15,603 nt of DNA from CAIXQW01 sp046049675. Its GTDB lineage: Bacteria; Bacteroidota; Bacteroidia; Chitinophagales; Chitinophagaceae. The stretch is taken from the NCBI GenBank assembly GCA_046049675.1, contig JBJORA010000031.1:1-15603 (forward strand), given 5' to 3'. The notes under the pieces are model-generated. The model was not told the origin of the DNA and made no database searches. It worked only from the letters and a program-made list of their open reading frames with translations. Positions 1 through 7,506 of this stretch are shown here, piece by piece. The translations under genes were made by a program, and so were the position numbers. Every line of letters begins with the position of its first letter. Within the stretch, counting starts at the first letter, position 1.

Positions 1-126
1 ATGGACTGGATGAAGAACAACCCAATGGCAAGCATGATGAACATGGATTGGATGAAGAACAACCCAATGGCAAGCATGATGAACATGGATTGGATGAAGA
101 ATAATCCAATGGCTAATATGATGAAC
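1..126 (+). repeat. 42-bp tandem repeat, three copies, start of phaE
   Basis: Three head-to-tail 42-bp units lie at 1-42, 43-84 and 85-126. Units 1 and 2 differ at a single base (position 6 against 48), and unit 3 carries a few more substitutions. Each encodes a 14-residue peptide MDWMKNNPMA(S/N)MMN, with five methionines. The array touches the window edge, so further copies may lie upstream. Near identity of the first two copies points to recent duplication or slippage. Confidence 0.95.
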
Positions 127-1191
127 ATGGGCAATATGCAAGAAGGCATGAGTGCTTGGAATGGTTACATGAAGCAGTACTTAGATATGATGAATACTGG
201 TATGGCTAATTGGACAAGCAGCATGAACAATGCTACAAGTGCTGATGCTTTCAAAGGCATGTTCAATATGGTAGAAGGTCTTAAGAGTTTCTATACTTTG
301 TGGGAGCCTTTCATGAAGCAAGTACAAGATAATAAGTTCGATGTCAACGAATTTATGACAACAATGCAAGCCGGCGATTATAAGAGCTTTGTAGATAAGT
401 TTTTTGGTTTTATGCCAGACTATATGCGCAATCATGCACAAACAATGAACGCAATGTTTATTGAGAACATGAAACGCATGAGCGAGCAAGGTGTAGGTGC
501 TTATAACTATATGAGCAATGCAATGCACACTAGCCCAATGATGAACATGAATCCTTTTGGTGGCATGCTTACGATGTACAACACAATGCGTGAGAACATG
601 ACTACTGCTATGAGTCCATTGACTAACTTAATGCAGGATACAAACAGCGTTAAGAATGCACAAATCTGGAACGACATTGCTGATAAAATGGCAACATTTA
701 GCATCAAGAATGCAGAATTGCAAATGATGATGTACAAGCAAGGTATGGTTGCTATGGAAGAAACAGCAAAGAACGTTTATGCTAAGCTTCAAAATGGCGA
801 AAACTTCGATAGCATCATCAAGGTTTACCAAGAGTGGATGATGAATAGCGATAAGGTTTATGTAAATCTTTTTGAAAGCGATGAGTACAGCCAATTAATG
901 ACTGAAGTAAGCAGCCTTCAGATGCAATTGCAGCACAATATTGAGCAGGAAATGGAAAATATGTTTTCTAAAATGTTGCCAATAGCTACACGTACACAGC
1001 TTGACGAAATATACAAAGCAATGTACGATTTGAAGAAAGAGGTACGAGGTACTGCAACACCTAATCCTGCAACTACAGCTACTAAGGCAACGCCTAAAGC
1101 GAAGCCAGTAGTAAAGGCTAAGCCTGTTGCAAAGGCTAAGCCTGTTGCAAAGGCAGCGCCTAAGAAGGCTACTAAAAAAGCACGCAAGTAA
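1..1191 (+). CDS. phaE: PHA synthase class III, PhaE subunit (Met-rich)
   Basis: Likely the non-catalytic PhaE subunit of a class III polyhydroxyalkanoate synthase, which forms a complex with PhaC on the granule surface and activates it. The call rests on position directly before a class III-length phaC, on size (396 residues against about 360 known for Allochromatium PhaE), and on a largely helical, amphipathic composition; sequence identity alone would be weak. Residues 1-42 are three 14-residue repeats, 43-350 the helical core, and 351-396 a low-complexity Lys/Ala/Pro tail with KAKPVA units. By hand count about 59 of 396 residues are Met, which is extreme. The tail resembles the DNA-binding tails of PhaF-type phasins and histone H1-like proteins (inference). 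The first base is an ATG inside the repeat array, so the true start could be upstream. The stop is TAA at 1189-1191. A Met-rich phasin-like protein is the alternative. Confidence 0.8.
   Translation: MDWMKNNPMASMMNMDWMKNNPMASMMNMDWMKNNPMANMMNMGNMQEGMSAWNGYMKQYLDMMNTGMANWTSSMNNATSADAFKGMFNMVEGLKSFYTLWEPFMKQVQDNKFDVNEFMTTMQAGDYKSFVDKFFGFMPDYMRNHAQTMNAMFIENMKRMSEQGVGAYNYMSNAMHTSPMMNMNPFGGMLTMYNTMRENMTTAMSPLTNLMQDTNSVKNAQIWNDIADKMATFSIKNAELQMMMYKQGMVAMEETAKNVYAKLQNGENFDSIIKVYQEWMMNSDKVYVNLFESDEYSQLMTEVSSLQMQLQHNIEQEMENMFSKMLPIATRTQLDEIYKAMYDLKKEVRGTATPNPATTATKATPKAKPVVKAKPVAKAKPVAKAAPKKATKKARK
1113..1148 (+). repeat. 18-bp perfect tandem repeat in phaE tail
   Basis: Two identical 18-bp units (AAAGGCTAAGCCTGTTGC) lie at 1113-1130 and 1131-1148 and encode the KAKPVA units of the PhaE C-terminal tail. 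A diverged copy precedes them. The identity at third codon positions suggests recent expansion of the tail. Confidence 0.9.
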
Positions 1192-1234
1192 TTTCTGCGA
1201 CTAAGATATTTTAAGTCGGGGGGTATAAATTTAG

Positions 1235-1269
1235 AAAGAGATCTAGGGTAACAGCTAGGTCTTTTTTTT
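1235..1269 (+). terminator. Intrinsic terminator-like hairpin between phaE and phaC
   Basis: AGATCTAG at 1239-1246 pairs with CTAGGTCT at 1255-1262 through one G-U wobble. The loop is 8 bases (1247-1254) and an unbroken T-run covers 1262-1269. The stem can be lengthened with A-U pairs from 1235. This has the form of a Rho-independent terminator on the + strand, about 45 bp after the phaE stop. It would end or attenuate phaE transcripts before phaC. Confidence 0.7.
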
Positions 1270-1325
1270 GCAAGCACATATTTTTTTGAGTTGGAAAACT
1301 CATAAAATTTTAGGAAACAGTACAT

Positions 1326-1333
1326 TACCTTTG
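1326..1333 (+). promoter_or_regulatory. Possible Bacteroidota -7 box before phaC
   Basis: TACCTTTG matches the Bacteroidota -7 consensus TAnnTTTG exactly and lies 22 bp before the phaC ATG. No clear TTG element stands at the usual 19-23 bp upstream; the nearest, at 1291-1293, is 32 bp away. A promoter here would give phaC a short leader and its own start site downstream of the hairpin. The missing -33 element keeps this tentative. Confidence 0.35.
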
Positions 1334-1355
1334 CTGTTCTAAATTAAATTGAAGA

Positions 1356-2411
1356 ATGTTCAATCAAAACGCAATATTTGAAGAAATGGTGGACGTATCT
1401 ACCAAGCTCGCTAAAGGATACGAAACACTTAAAAATATAGGAGAAGTTAGCATAGGTGATACACCAAAGGATTTAGTTTGGCAACAAGACAAGGTAAAGC
1501 TTTATCATTACCGTCGTGATACGCCTGCCAAAGTAAAAATACCTGTGCTAGTATCTTTTGCTATTATGAATAGGCATGATGTATTAGACCTGCAATCTGA
1601 TCGTTCTTTGATGAAAAAATTGTTGGACGAAGGTTTAGATATTTACATCATGGATTGGGGCTATCCTACGCGTATGGATCGCTACCTTACAATGGAAGAT
1701 TACATTCTAGGTTATATGCATGGTGCTGTAGAGCACATTTTACATGCACATGGCATTAGTAAATTACATAAAATGGGTATTTGCCAAGGCGGCCTATTTA
1801 GCATGATCTATGCAAGTTTATTTCCTGAAAAATTTGCAAGCCTTACAACTTATGTAGCACCTTACGACTTTGAAGATGCTAACTGCAATATGCTGTTCAA
1901 ATGGACAAAATATGTAGATGTAGATACAATGGCAGATACACAAGGTACTATTAGCGCTGATACTTTAAATGGCGCTTTTGGTATGTTGAAGCCAAGTGCA
2001 GATATCGCAAAATACTTTGGCGTAATTGATATGCTAGGCGACGAAGCCAAATTGATGAACTTCTTACGCATGGAAAAATGGAAGAACGATTGCCCAGATT
2101 TAAGTGGCGAAATGTTCCGCAAGTATATCAAGGATTTGTTTAGAGACAACAAACTAATTAAAGGAGAATTTGAATTAGGCGGTCATCCCGTTAATTTGAA
2201 AAACATGACTGTACCTTTCTTAAATGTGTACGCTACAGACGATAATATTATTCCAAACAAAAGCACGATGGCTATTATGGATAAGTTAGGTAGCAAGGAC
2301 AAAGAATTGTACGCTTTCCCTGGTGGACATATTGGTGTATTTGTTGGGGCACGTAGCCAAAAAGAACTAGCACCAAATGTAGCAACTTGGATTGCTAAGC
2401 GCAGCAAGTAG
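1356..2411 (+). CDS. phaC: PHA synthase class III, catalytic subunit PhaC
   Basis: Catalytic subunit of a class III polyhydroxyalkanoate synthase. It polymerises (R)-3-hydroxyacyl-CoA, typically 3-hydroxybutyryl-CoA, into cytoplasmic PHA granules and releases CoA. The protein is an alpha/beta hydrolase of 351 residues, matching the roughly 355 of class III enzymes and much shorter than class I or II. The lipase-like box is G141-I-C143-Q-G145-G with Cys143 as nucleophile. The remaining triad members are most likely Asp296 (in DDNIIP) and His325 (in GGHIG). The W101-G-Y-P segment after IMD is also typical. The ATG at 1356 follows an A-rich leader with no Shine-Dalgarno site, usual in this phylum. 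phaE lies 164 bp upstream on the same strand. No thiolase (phaA) or acetoacetyl-CoA reductase (phaB) gene is in the window, so monomer supply must be encoded elsewhere. Confidence 0.93.
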   Translation: MFNQNAIFEEMVDVSTKLAKGYETLKNIGEVSIGDTPKDLVWQQDKVKLYHYRRDTPAKVKIPVLVSFAIMNRHDVLDLQSDRSLMKKLLDEGLDIYIMDWGYPTRMDRYLTMEDYILGYMHGAVEHILHAHGISKLHKMGICQGGLFSMIYASLFPEKFASLTTYVAPYDFEDANCNMLFKWTKYVDVDTMADTQGTISADTLNGAFGMLKPSADIAKYFGVIDMLGDEAKLMNFLRMEKWKNDCPDLSGEMFRKYIKDLFRDNKLIKGEFELGGHPVNLKNMTVPFLNVYATDDNIIPNKSTMAIMDKLGSKDKELYAFPGGHIGVFVGARSQKELAPNVATWIAKRSK

Positions 2412-2537
2412 TAGTTGATTGGATTGTTGAATCGCTAAATTGTTATATTGTTGTTCCCATTTAGAAAGGCTGTACTTTTCTAGCACTTTCCGCTTGACTT
2501 GGAACACGGGTTTTCCTCGTGAAGAGCTGTGTCAATG

Positions 2538-2586
2538 GTTGATTGATAAATGGTGATTGCTAGTTGTTGATTGGTGAGTGTTGATT
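2538..2586. repeat. Degenerate GTTGATT/GGTGATT repeats
   Basis: The stretch is built from variants of GTTGATTG and GGTGATTG repeated about five times, with irregular spacers such as ATAAAT and CTAGTT. A related run (GTTGATTGGATTGTTGAATC) begins just after the phaC stop, near 2415. This resembles the simple-sequence filler seen between genes in many Bacteroidota genomes (general knowledge, not checked here). Confidence 0.6.
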
Positions 2587-2701
2587 ACTGCTATCGAATT
2601 GATACTGTTTCGCGACAAGTTCACCGGATATCTCACACCCGCATTTAACGTCAATAAATTCAACAGTCTCTAGCTATCTGCGACTATGCATTTTCCACAT
2701 G

Positions 2702-2749
2702 CAATTTTCCATTTTCAATTTTCAATTGTCCATTATCAATTGTCCATTA
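2702..2749. repeat. 14-bp tandem repeat with CAATTG core
   Basis: TCAATTGTCCATTA occurs twice without mismatch, head to tail, at 2722-2735 and 2736-2749. Degenerate copies (CAATTTTCCATTT, TCAATT) precede it from 2702. The array ends 8 bp from the stop of the BatA-like gene, so it lies in that transcript's 3' end. CAATTG is itself a palindrome. Similar runs are common between genes in this phylum (general knowledge). Confidence 0.8.
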
Positions 2750-2757
2750 AACAAAAA

Positions 2758-4800
2758 CTATCGCCAAAGCCTCACCAACAAAATCTCTAGCAAGAGAAAA
2801 ACTAGTGCGGCAATTAAGCAATACTTCCATACCGGAGAGCCTTGTGCATTTTCTCCAATCGCATCTGCAGCATTTCGTGCGGTAGCAACAACGTCAAAAT
2901 TTGCAAGTTTAGCTTTGTCGCTCAACTCATTCGTTGCCCAACAATCGAGGTTGCTTTCTTGACGATTATAGTTAAGGCCAACTACATAATTTTCTGCATC
3001 GCTATTAGGAATATTAAGGTTATACAAACCTGCATGAGTAGCACTTTGATTAAGGTTTACTTGTACCATTCCAGCTACATTGCGTTGTTGCGGAATAGCA
3101 TCCCAAGTGGCATTACTTAAATGAAATGGATTAGCATCGCCAGCCTTACTGCCACTTATAGTTAGTACAGCATCTTTGCCAAGTGTGTAAGCATGAATTG
3201 GATTTTTGCCGCCAATAAAGGCCATCTTAAATACTGCAGGCAAAAACCAATAACTATTGGCAAAATTACTGCTGCCAGCTTCTAGGCCAGTTGCACAAAC
3301 ATATACCTTGCCATTGCCAACACGATAGCTACTTAGGAATGCATCGCCATTGGCAAAGCTAAATATCTTCTGCTCGCTACTAAAAGTACTGCCATTTAGT
3401 GCATAGCATTTTTCTACTTTAGGTAGGTCTACATTATCGGGCACTTTATCAAAAATATCACGAATAAGTTCGTGCTGCTTATTGACACTGCTAACGTTTG
3501 TAGGACTGTTGTTTTGTGTACCAAATACTGCGCCACCGAGTATGCTAAGTGCGGCATTATAACTGGAAGTATTGATACTTGCGCCTGGAAAAATACAAAC
3601 GCTACCGCCTTGACTACAATAGCTTTGTAACACATTACTTAATTCACTACTTAAAGTATTTAATCCGCTGCATACAACAAGGCTATAGTTGTCTAGTTTT
3701 TTTGCAATAGCAGCACCAGGCGTACTTACATCGGTACGAAATGCAGCGCCCGTTTTGAATGCCGCGTTAAGGTAGGGGTTTGTAACACCTTCGCTCACCA
3801 ATAACACACTTTGCTGAGCAGCTACTTTGCCAGCCATGTAGAATGTATCGTCAAAACTTACAGGATAATCGCTAAGGTGCAATTGAATATTTTGCCAGCC
3901 ACTTTGCACCGCTGTAAAAGGCAAACTTTCAATCTTATTTTCACCCGGTTTTAAGGATACATTGCGCACGGTTTTTACTTGATTATTGACGCCAACATTT
4001 ACTGTTGTTTCAATAGGTTTTTCGTTGTCGTAATTACGCACGCGCACATTAATCGTATTTGGCGCATTCATCGTTATACTCGGTTCTACAAACCATGCAC
4101 TATCGATGCTTACATTGGCACGTGTGCTTTGTTGTACCGGTACAAAACTTACATGTGTATTTATTTTTGTTGCAATAGGAAGCGTACATTTATTTTTTTG
4201 CATATCACTTACGTAAATGATTTGCTTCACTGTGGCATCACTCGTTTGTAAATTATTTTGTTGCTTTTGTAGTACACTAGCAGCATCTCTACTTTGTGCG
4301 CAAACTGTAATTTGAGCTAGCTGCGCAAGTGCCTCTTCTTTATTAAGAAATCTACTATCGCTTCCTGTTAATTCTTGTGTAAGAATTTGAAATTGATCTT
4401 TACTACTGCATGCATTGATAATATCTTTTGCTTTACTTTTTGCAAGCTCTAATAGTGGTACACCATTTTGTTGTACCCCCATGCTGTAACTATTATCTAT
4501 AAAAATAGATAAAGCTTTTTTGCCTTTATTACGCAAACTGCTATCGCCGAAAAACGGTTGTGCAAATGCAAGTACTAAACTTAGAATTGCGCCTATGCGC
4601 ATTAGCAATGTAAGGAGGTGTTTGAGCTGACTACTTTTATTGGTTTGTTCTTTAATTTCTTGTAGTAAACGTATGTCACTAAACAGTACTTTTTTGTAAC
4701 GTTTAAAATTAAACAAGTGCACAATTACAGGCAAGGCAATAGCACAAGCCGCAATTAGAAATGCTGGATACAAAAAGTTCACCGCGTAAAAATAATGCAT
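2758..4800 (-). CDS. BatA-like membrane protein with vWA domain
   Basis: Inner-membrane protein of the BatA N-terminal family found widely in Bacteroidota; the exact role is unknown. The 680 residues start with FLYPAFLIAACAIALPVIVHLF as membrane segment 1 (about 8-30) followed by the family hallmark NFKRYKKVLFSDIRLL. Segment 2 is about 60-83 and ends AFAQPF. A von Willebrand A domain follows (about 95-220) with an intact MIDAS start D102-N-S104-Y-S106 and IIYVSDMQ near 194. An adhesin-like beta region covers about 225-320, and a class I glutamine amidotransferase-like alpha/beta region about 328-410. A last membrane helix (660-677) ends in basic RLWR. The start is placed at the ATG at 4800-4798, because the family sequence begins there; an in-frame ATG at 4854 would add 18 hydrophilic residues before the hydrophobic start. 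It is convergent with phaC and divergent from the propeller gene. It is not one of the canonical BatA-E operon proteins, since no partner gene is adjacent. Confidence 0.88.
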   Translation of the reverse strand: MHYFYAVNFLYPAFLIAACAIALPVIVHLFNFKRYKKVLFSDIRLLQEIKEQTNKSSQLKHLLTLLMRIGAILSLVLAFAQPFFGDSSLRNKGKKALSIFIDNSYSMGVQQNGVPLLELAKSKAKDIINACSSKDQFQILTQELTGSDSRFLNKEEALAQLAQITVCAQSRDAASVLQKQQNNLQTSDATVKQIIYVSDMQKNKCTLPIATKINTHVSFVPVQQSTRANVSIDSAWFVEPSITMNAPNTINVRVRNYDNEKPIETTVNVGVNNQVKTVRNVSLKPGENKIESLPFTAVQSGWQNIQLHLSDYPVSFDDTFYMAGKVAAQQSVLLVSEGVTNPYLNAAFKTGAAFRTDVSTPGAAIAKKLDNYSLVVCSGLNTLSSELSNVLQSYCSQGGSVCIFPGASINTSSYNAALSILGGAVFGTQNNSPTNVSSVNKQHELIRDIFDKVPDNVDLPKVEKCYALNGSTFSSEQKIFSFANGDAFLSSYRVGNGKVYVCATGLEAGSSNFANSYWFLPAVFKMAFIGGKNPIHAYTLGKDAVLTISGSKAGDANPFHLSNATWDAIPQQRNVAGMVQVNLNQSATHAGLYNLNIPNSDAENYVVGLNYNRQESNLDCWATNELSDKAKLANFDVVATARNAADAIGENAQGSPVWKYCLIAALVFLLLEILLVRLWR

Positions 4801-4938
4801 AGTCCTGCACTTGCCATGCTTATGATTTGTATTGGAAAGTCTAATTCCCGGCATTACAGTGCAGCAATGGCGGTATCTGAGCTATTTGCGGCGATAAAAT
4901 GTGCATGAATAGTGCATTATTTTCGCAAAAAATTAGCG

Positions 4939-4968
4939 TTTGATTTGCATATGGCAGCTTTACTTTAC
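4939..4968 (+). promoter_or_regulatory. Possible promoter for the GloVer-repeat gene
   Basis: TTTG at 4939-4942 is followed after 18 bp by TACTTTAC at 4961-4968, a partial match to TAnnTTTG. Spacing fits the Bacteroidota -33/-7 arrangement and the site is about 20 bp before the ATG at 4989. The last two bases of the -7 box deviate, so the match is moderate. Confidence 0.35.
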
Positions 4969-4988
4969 TGCGAAGCAGAAGCAGGTAA

Positions 4989-7220
4989 ATGAGCATTAGG
5001 CAAATTGTAATAGCCATTGGAAGTATCTTATTTTTTTTAAGCACTTATAACAGTAGTGCTCAAGGCATACTTGCGACTTGTACTGAAGGTGGAAATCAGT
5101 TTGGAACTATTTTGCATATCGATGAGGTAAGCGAATCAATACAATACAAAAAACTGCTAGAGGGAACGCCGGGTGCAACACCAACAAATTGTGAGGTACT
5201 AGTCGTTGGCGATTTACTTTATGGTACAACACAAGATGGAGGAAGTTATGGCAGTGGTATTTTGTATAGTTACAATACTGTTACTAAAAAATATTTAGTG
5301 CTACATAATTTTGATAGTGCGAGTGGTTGTAAACCATTTGTTGGCGTTGCTCAAATTGTTGATGGTAAATTATATGGTACAACATATAAGGGTGGGTCAT
5401 ACGATAGAGGTGTACTTTATGAATTTGACATTGTAAAAAATGTTTACACAAAAAAGCTAGATTTAAATCCACAAGATGGATATGCACCTTCTAGCAAGTT
5501 GATTGTTGCAAAAAATAATAAAGTGTATTTGTGTTGTGGAAGCGGTGGAGGAAATTTGACAAGTGCAGGAGGTTCGATAATGAGCTATGATGTGCAAGCT
5601 AACAAACTAAAAGTAGTACACAAGTTTAGTAAGCAAGGTGTCACATGGACCACAGGAAAAAATCCGAATACAAATTTGGTAGAACATAATGGTGTATTGT
5701 ATGGTGCAACTTTTTATGGTGGAGATAGCAATAGAGGTGTTGTGTATGCCATAAATTCTTTGACCGATAGTGTGTACACTGTTGCCCATTTAGGTACTGC
5801 TAATTGTGAACAAGCAAGCGGTAGTTTAACCCTTGTTGGCAATAAATTATTTGGTACAGCAAGTAAAGGTACAGGTGCAGAATTTGGTGCAGTGTATATG
5901 GTAGACTTATCAAAACTTAACATTACGAGAGTTGCAATATTAGATGGCACAAATGGAAGATTACCAGAAGCTGGTATAGTAAGTGATGGAAAAACTATTT
6001 ATGGCGCTGCACGTTTTGGGGGGCAATTCGACTATGGTACTTTGTTTACAATAGATCCTACTACATACAAACTAAATGTATTATACAGCTTTGGCGAAGT
6101 TGGTGTGCAAGCTAAAGGTCCGTTGACGCTTGTGGGCGGCGACAAAATTTATGGTACATGTAATGCTGGCGCAGTAGCCGGTAGTGGTAGTTTATATTGC
6201 TATAATCTTAAAAGTAGAAATGCAACTGGCTTACTTGCTTTTAGTGATGCACCCTTAGGAGCAAAGCCGATTGGTAAAATGCAAAAACTAGATGCTCAGA
6301 ATTTTATTGGCGTGATGCAGGCTGGGGGAGACTATAATGCTGGCGTAGTATATCGTTACAATATTATTACGCACGAGATTACTAAGCTTGCTAGTTTTCG
6401 TGATAAGCTTGGCCGCGAACCCAATGGTGCGCTGCTCTTAGCGAGCGATGGCAATTACTACGGCGTTTGTATGCGCGGTGGTCAGTACGATGAAGGTACT
6501 TTGTATCGTTTTAATTTATCGACAAATACCATTACGCAGGTTCACGATTTTGGACCTGGTAAAGGGCATAAGCCGTTTGGAAATGTTGCAGAGTACAAAG
6601 GCAAATTATTGGTTTGTGCATTTGAGAATCCTCTGCATGCCGAGCAAGGTGGCGCAATTGTAGAATACGATATAGCTGCTGGTAGCGCAAACATTGCTTG
6701 TGCTTTATCGAACAGTACTGGCGACTATCCGCGCGCAGGACTGCAAGCCATTGGTAATGGAAAATTTGTAGGTACTGCTAGTAGTGGAGGTGCTAACTAC
6801 ACAGGCGCTATTTATGTCTATGATGCAAGTACACAAAAAATTCAACATAGTTTTATTTGCGAACCTATGCAAGGCATGTATCCATTTGCAGCAGTAGCAC
6901 AATTAGATAATGATTTATTTATTGGTACAACAAGTGAAGGAGGCTTATCTAAGGCTGGTGTAGTTTTTAGTTACAATGCAAGTACAAATAAGTATGCTAA
7001 ATTGTTTGACTTTACAAATGCTACGGGTCATAAAGCTGCAGGCGACATATTAGTTTATGCAAAGAATAAGATGCTGATGGCAACAACAAGTGGGGGAGAA
7101 GGTGCTTATGGCAATATCTTGTTTTGCGCGAACACCGGTGGTTTTAACGTCTCAAAAAGCCTAAGATTGGGCAGTAGCAGCGGCTACGGCCAATGTAGTT
7201 TTACACAAGTTGGAAAATAA
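4989..7220 (+). CDS. Exported GloVer-repeat protein, 14 predicted beta-propeller blades
   Basis: The 743 residues begin with a signal peptide (about 1-25, ending SSAQ). Almost all the rest is made of units of about 50 residues with the signature (L/I)YGTT..GG....G.(L/V)Y.(Y/F)(N/D), the Gloeo/Verruco (GloVer) repeat. Good copies are LYGTTQDGGSYGSGILY and LYGTTYKGGSYDRGVLY. I count 14 copies of the signature. The first copy (ILATCTEGGNQFGTI) comes directly after the signal peptide and lacks its leading half. The last residues (GQCSFTQVGK) form exactly that missing half, as expected for ring closure of a beta-propeller. Fourteen blades fit two seven-bladed propellers or one large ring (inference). 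There is no lipobox, no YPNP-type T9SS domain and no membrane anchor, so it is probably periplasmic or released. The function and ligand are unknown. The gene is divergent from the BatA-like gene across 188 bp. Confidence 0.88.
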   Translation: MSIRQIVIAIGSILFFLSTYNSSAQGILATCTEGGNQFGTILHIDEVSESIQYKKLLEGTPGATPTNCEVLVVGDLLYGTTQDGGSYGSGILYSYNTVTKKYLVLHNFDSASGCKPFVGVAQIVDGKLYGTTYKGGSYDRGVLYEFDIVKNVYTKKLDLNPQDGYAPSSKLIVAKNNKVYLCCGSGGGNLTSAGGSIMSYDVQANKLKVVHKFSKQGVTWTTGKNPNTNLVEHNGVLYGATFYGGDSNRGVVYAINSLTDSVYTVAHLGTANCEQASGSLTLVGNKLFGTASKGTGAEFGAVYMVDLSKLNITRVAILDGTNGRLPEAGIVSDGKTIYGAARFGGQFDYGTLFTIDPTTYKLNVLYSFGEVGVQAKGPLTLVGGDKIYGTCNAGAVAGSGSLYCYNLKSRNATGLLAFSDAPLGAKPIGKMQKLDAQNFIGVMQAGGDYNAGVVYRYNIITHEITKLASFRDKLGREPNGALLLASDGNYYGVCMRGGQYDEGTLYRFNLSTNTITQVHDFGPGKGHKPFGNVAEYKGKLLVCAFENPLHAEQGGAIVEYDIAAGSANIACALSNSTGDYPRAGLQAIGNGKFVGTASSGGANYTGAIYVYDASTQKIQHSFICEPMQGMYPFAAVAQLDNDLFIGTTSEGGLSKAGVVFSYNASTNKYAKLFDFTNATGHKAAGDILVYAKNKMLMATTSGGEGAYGNILFCANTGGFNVSKSLRLGSSSGYGQCSFTQVGK

Positions 7221-7453
7221 AACACAAATCATATCTTGTTTTATATACATGTCTATTCAGAAAACCCTCTCTGTTTGGCAAGTACGCATATGAAAAATAA
7301 ATATATTTAACTATTTGAAATATTTTCAGTTCGCTTTAGTTTTTTTCTTAGCCCATTGTGGCTATGCTTCTATGTAGTATAAGGGGGCACATCGTTTTTA
7401 TTGCAATCATTGTGCTTTCTAGTATCAAATTCCCATTCAAGTTATCCACAAAG

Positions 7454-7487
7454 TTGGTTAATGCAACACATTAGCCTAATAATTTTG
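7454..7487 (+). promoter_or_regulatory. Bacteroidota-type promoter before the small ORF
   Basis: TTG at 7454-7456 is followed after 23 bp by TAATTTTG at 7480-7487, an exact match to the -7 consensus TAnnTTTG. Transcription would start near 7494, a few bases before the ATG at 7507. It could serve the small ORF, or give a long leader for the T9SS cargo gene at 7849, for which no nearer promoter was found. Confidence 0.5.
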
Positions 7488-7506
7488 TTAAACTTGCAAG
7501 TTGAAA

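Larger units (their letters stand above)
2412..2757. other. Gene-free gap between convergent phaC and BatA-like gene
   Basis: No convincing gene is present in these 346 bp. The gap holds two families of short AT-rich repeats, annotated separately. Two weak hairpins also occur: GAAAGGCT (2464-2471) with AGCaCTTTC (2482-2490, one bulged A), and CACGGG (2505-2510) with CTCGTG (2516-2521, one wobble). Neither is followed by a T-run, so a terminator role for the two converging genes is only possible. Confidence 0.6.

Noticed and set aside
918..1325. Open frame on the - strand opposite the phaE tail
   Set aside because: It is the antisense of the low-complexity Lys/Ala/Pro region, has no leader, and the opposite strand is clearly coding.
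2699..2962. + strand open frame across the CAATTG repeats
   Set aside because: It combines simple repeats with the antisense of the BatA-like gene and shows no protein-like features.
4801..4854. Upstream in-frame ATG for the BatA-like gene
   Set aside because: The added 18 residues are hydrophilic and precede the conserved family start, so the ATG at 4800 is preferred.
7442..7450. Perfect DnaA-box 9-mer (TTATCCACA), hinting at an origin
   Set aside because: It is a single site, without clustered boxes, dnaA/dnaN genes or an unwinding element. One match by chance in a window of this size is not rare.
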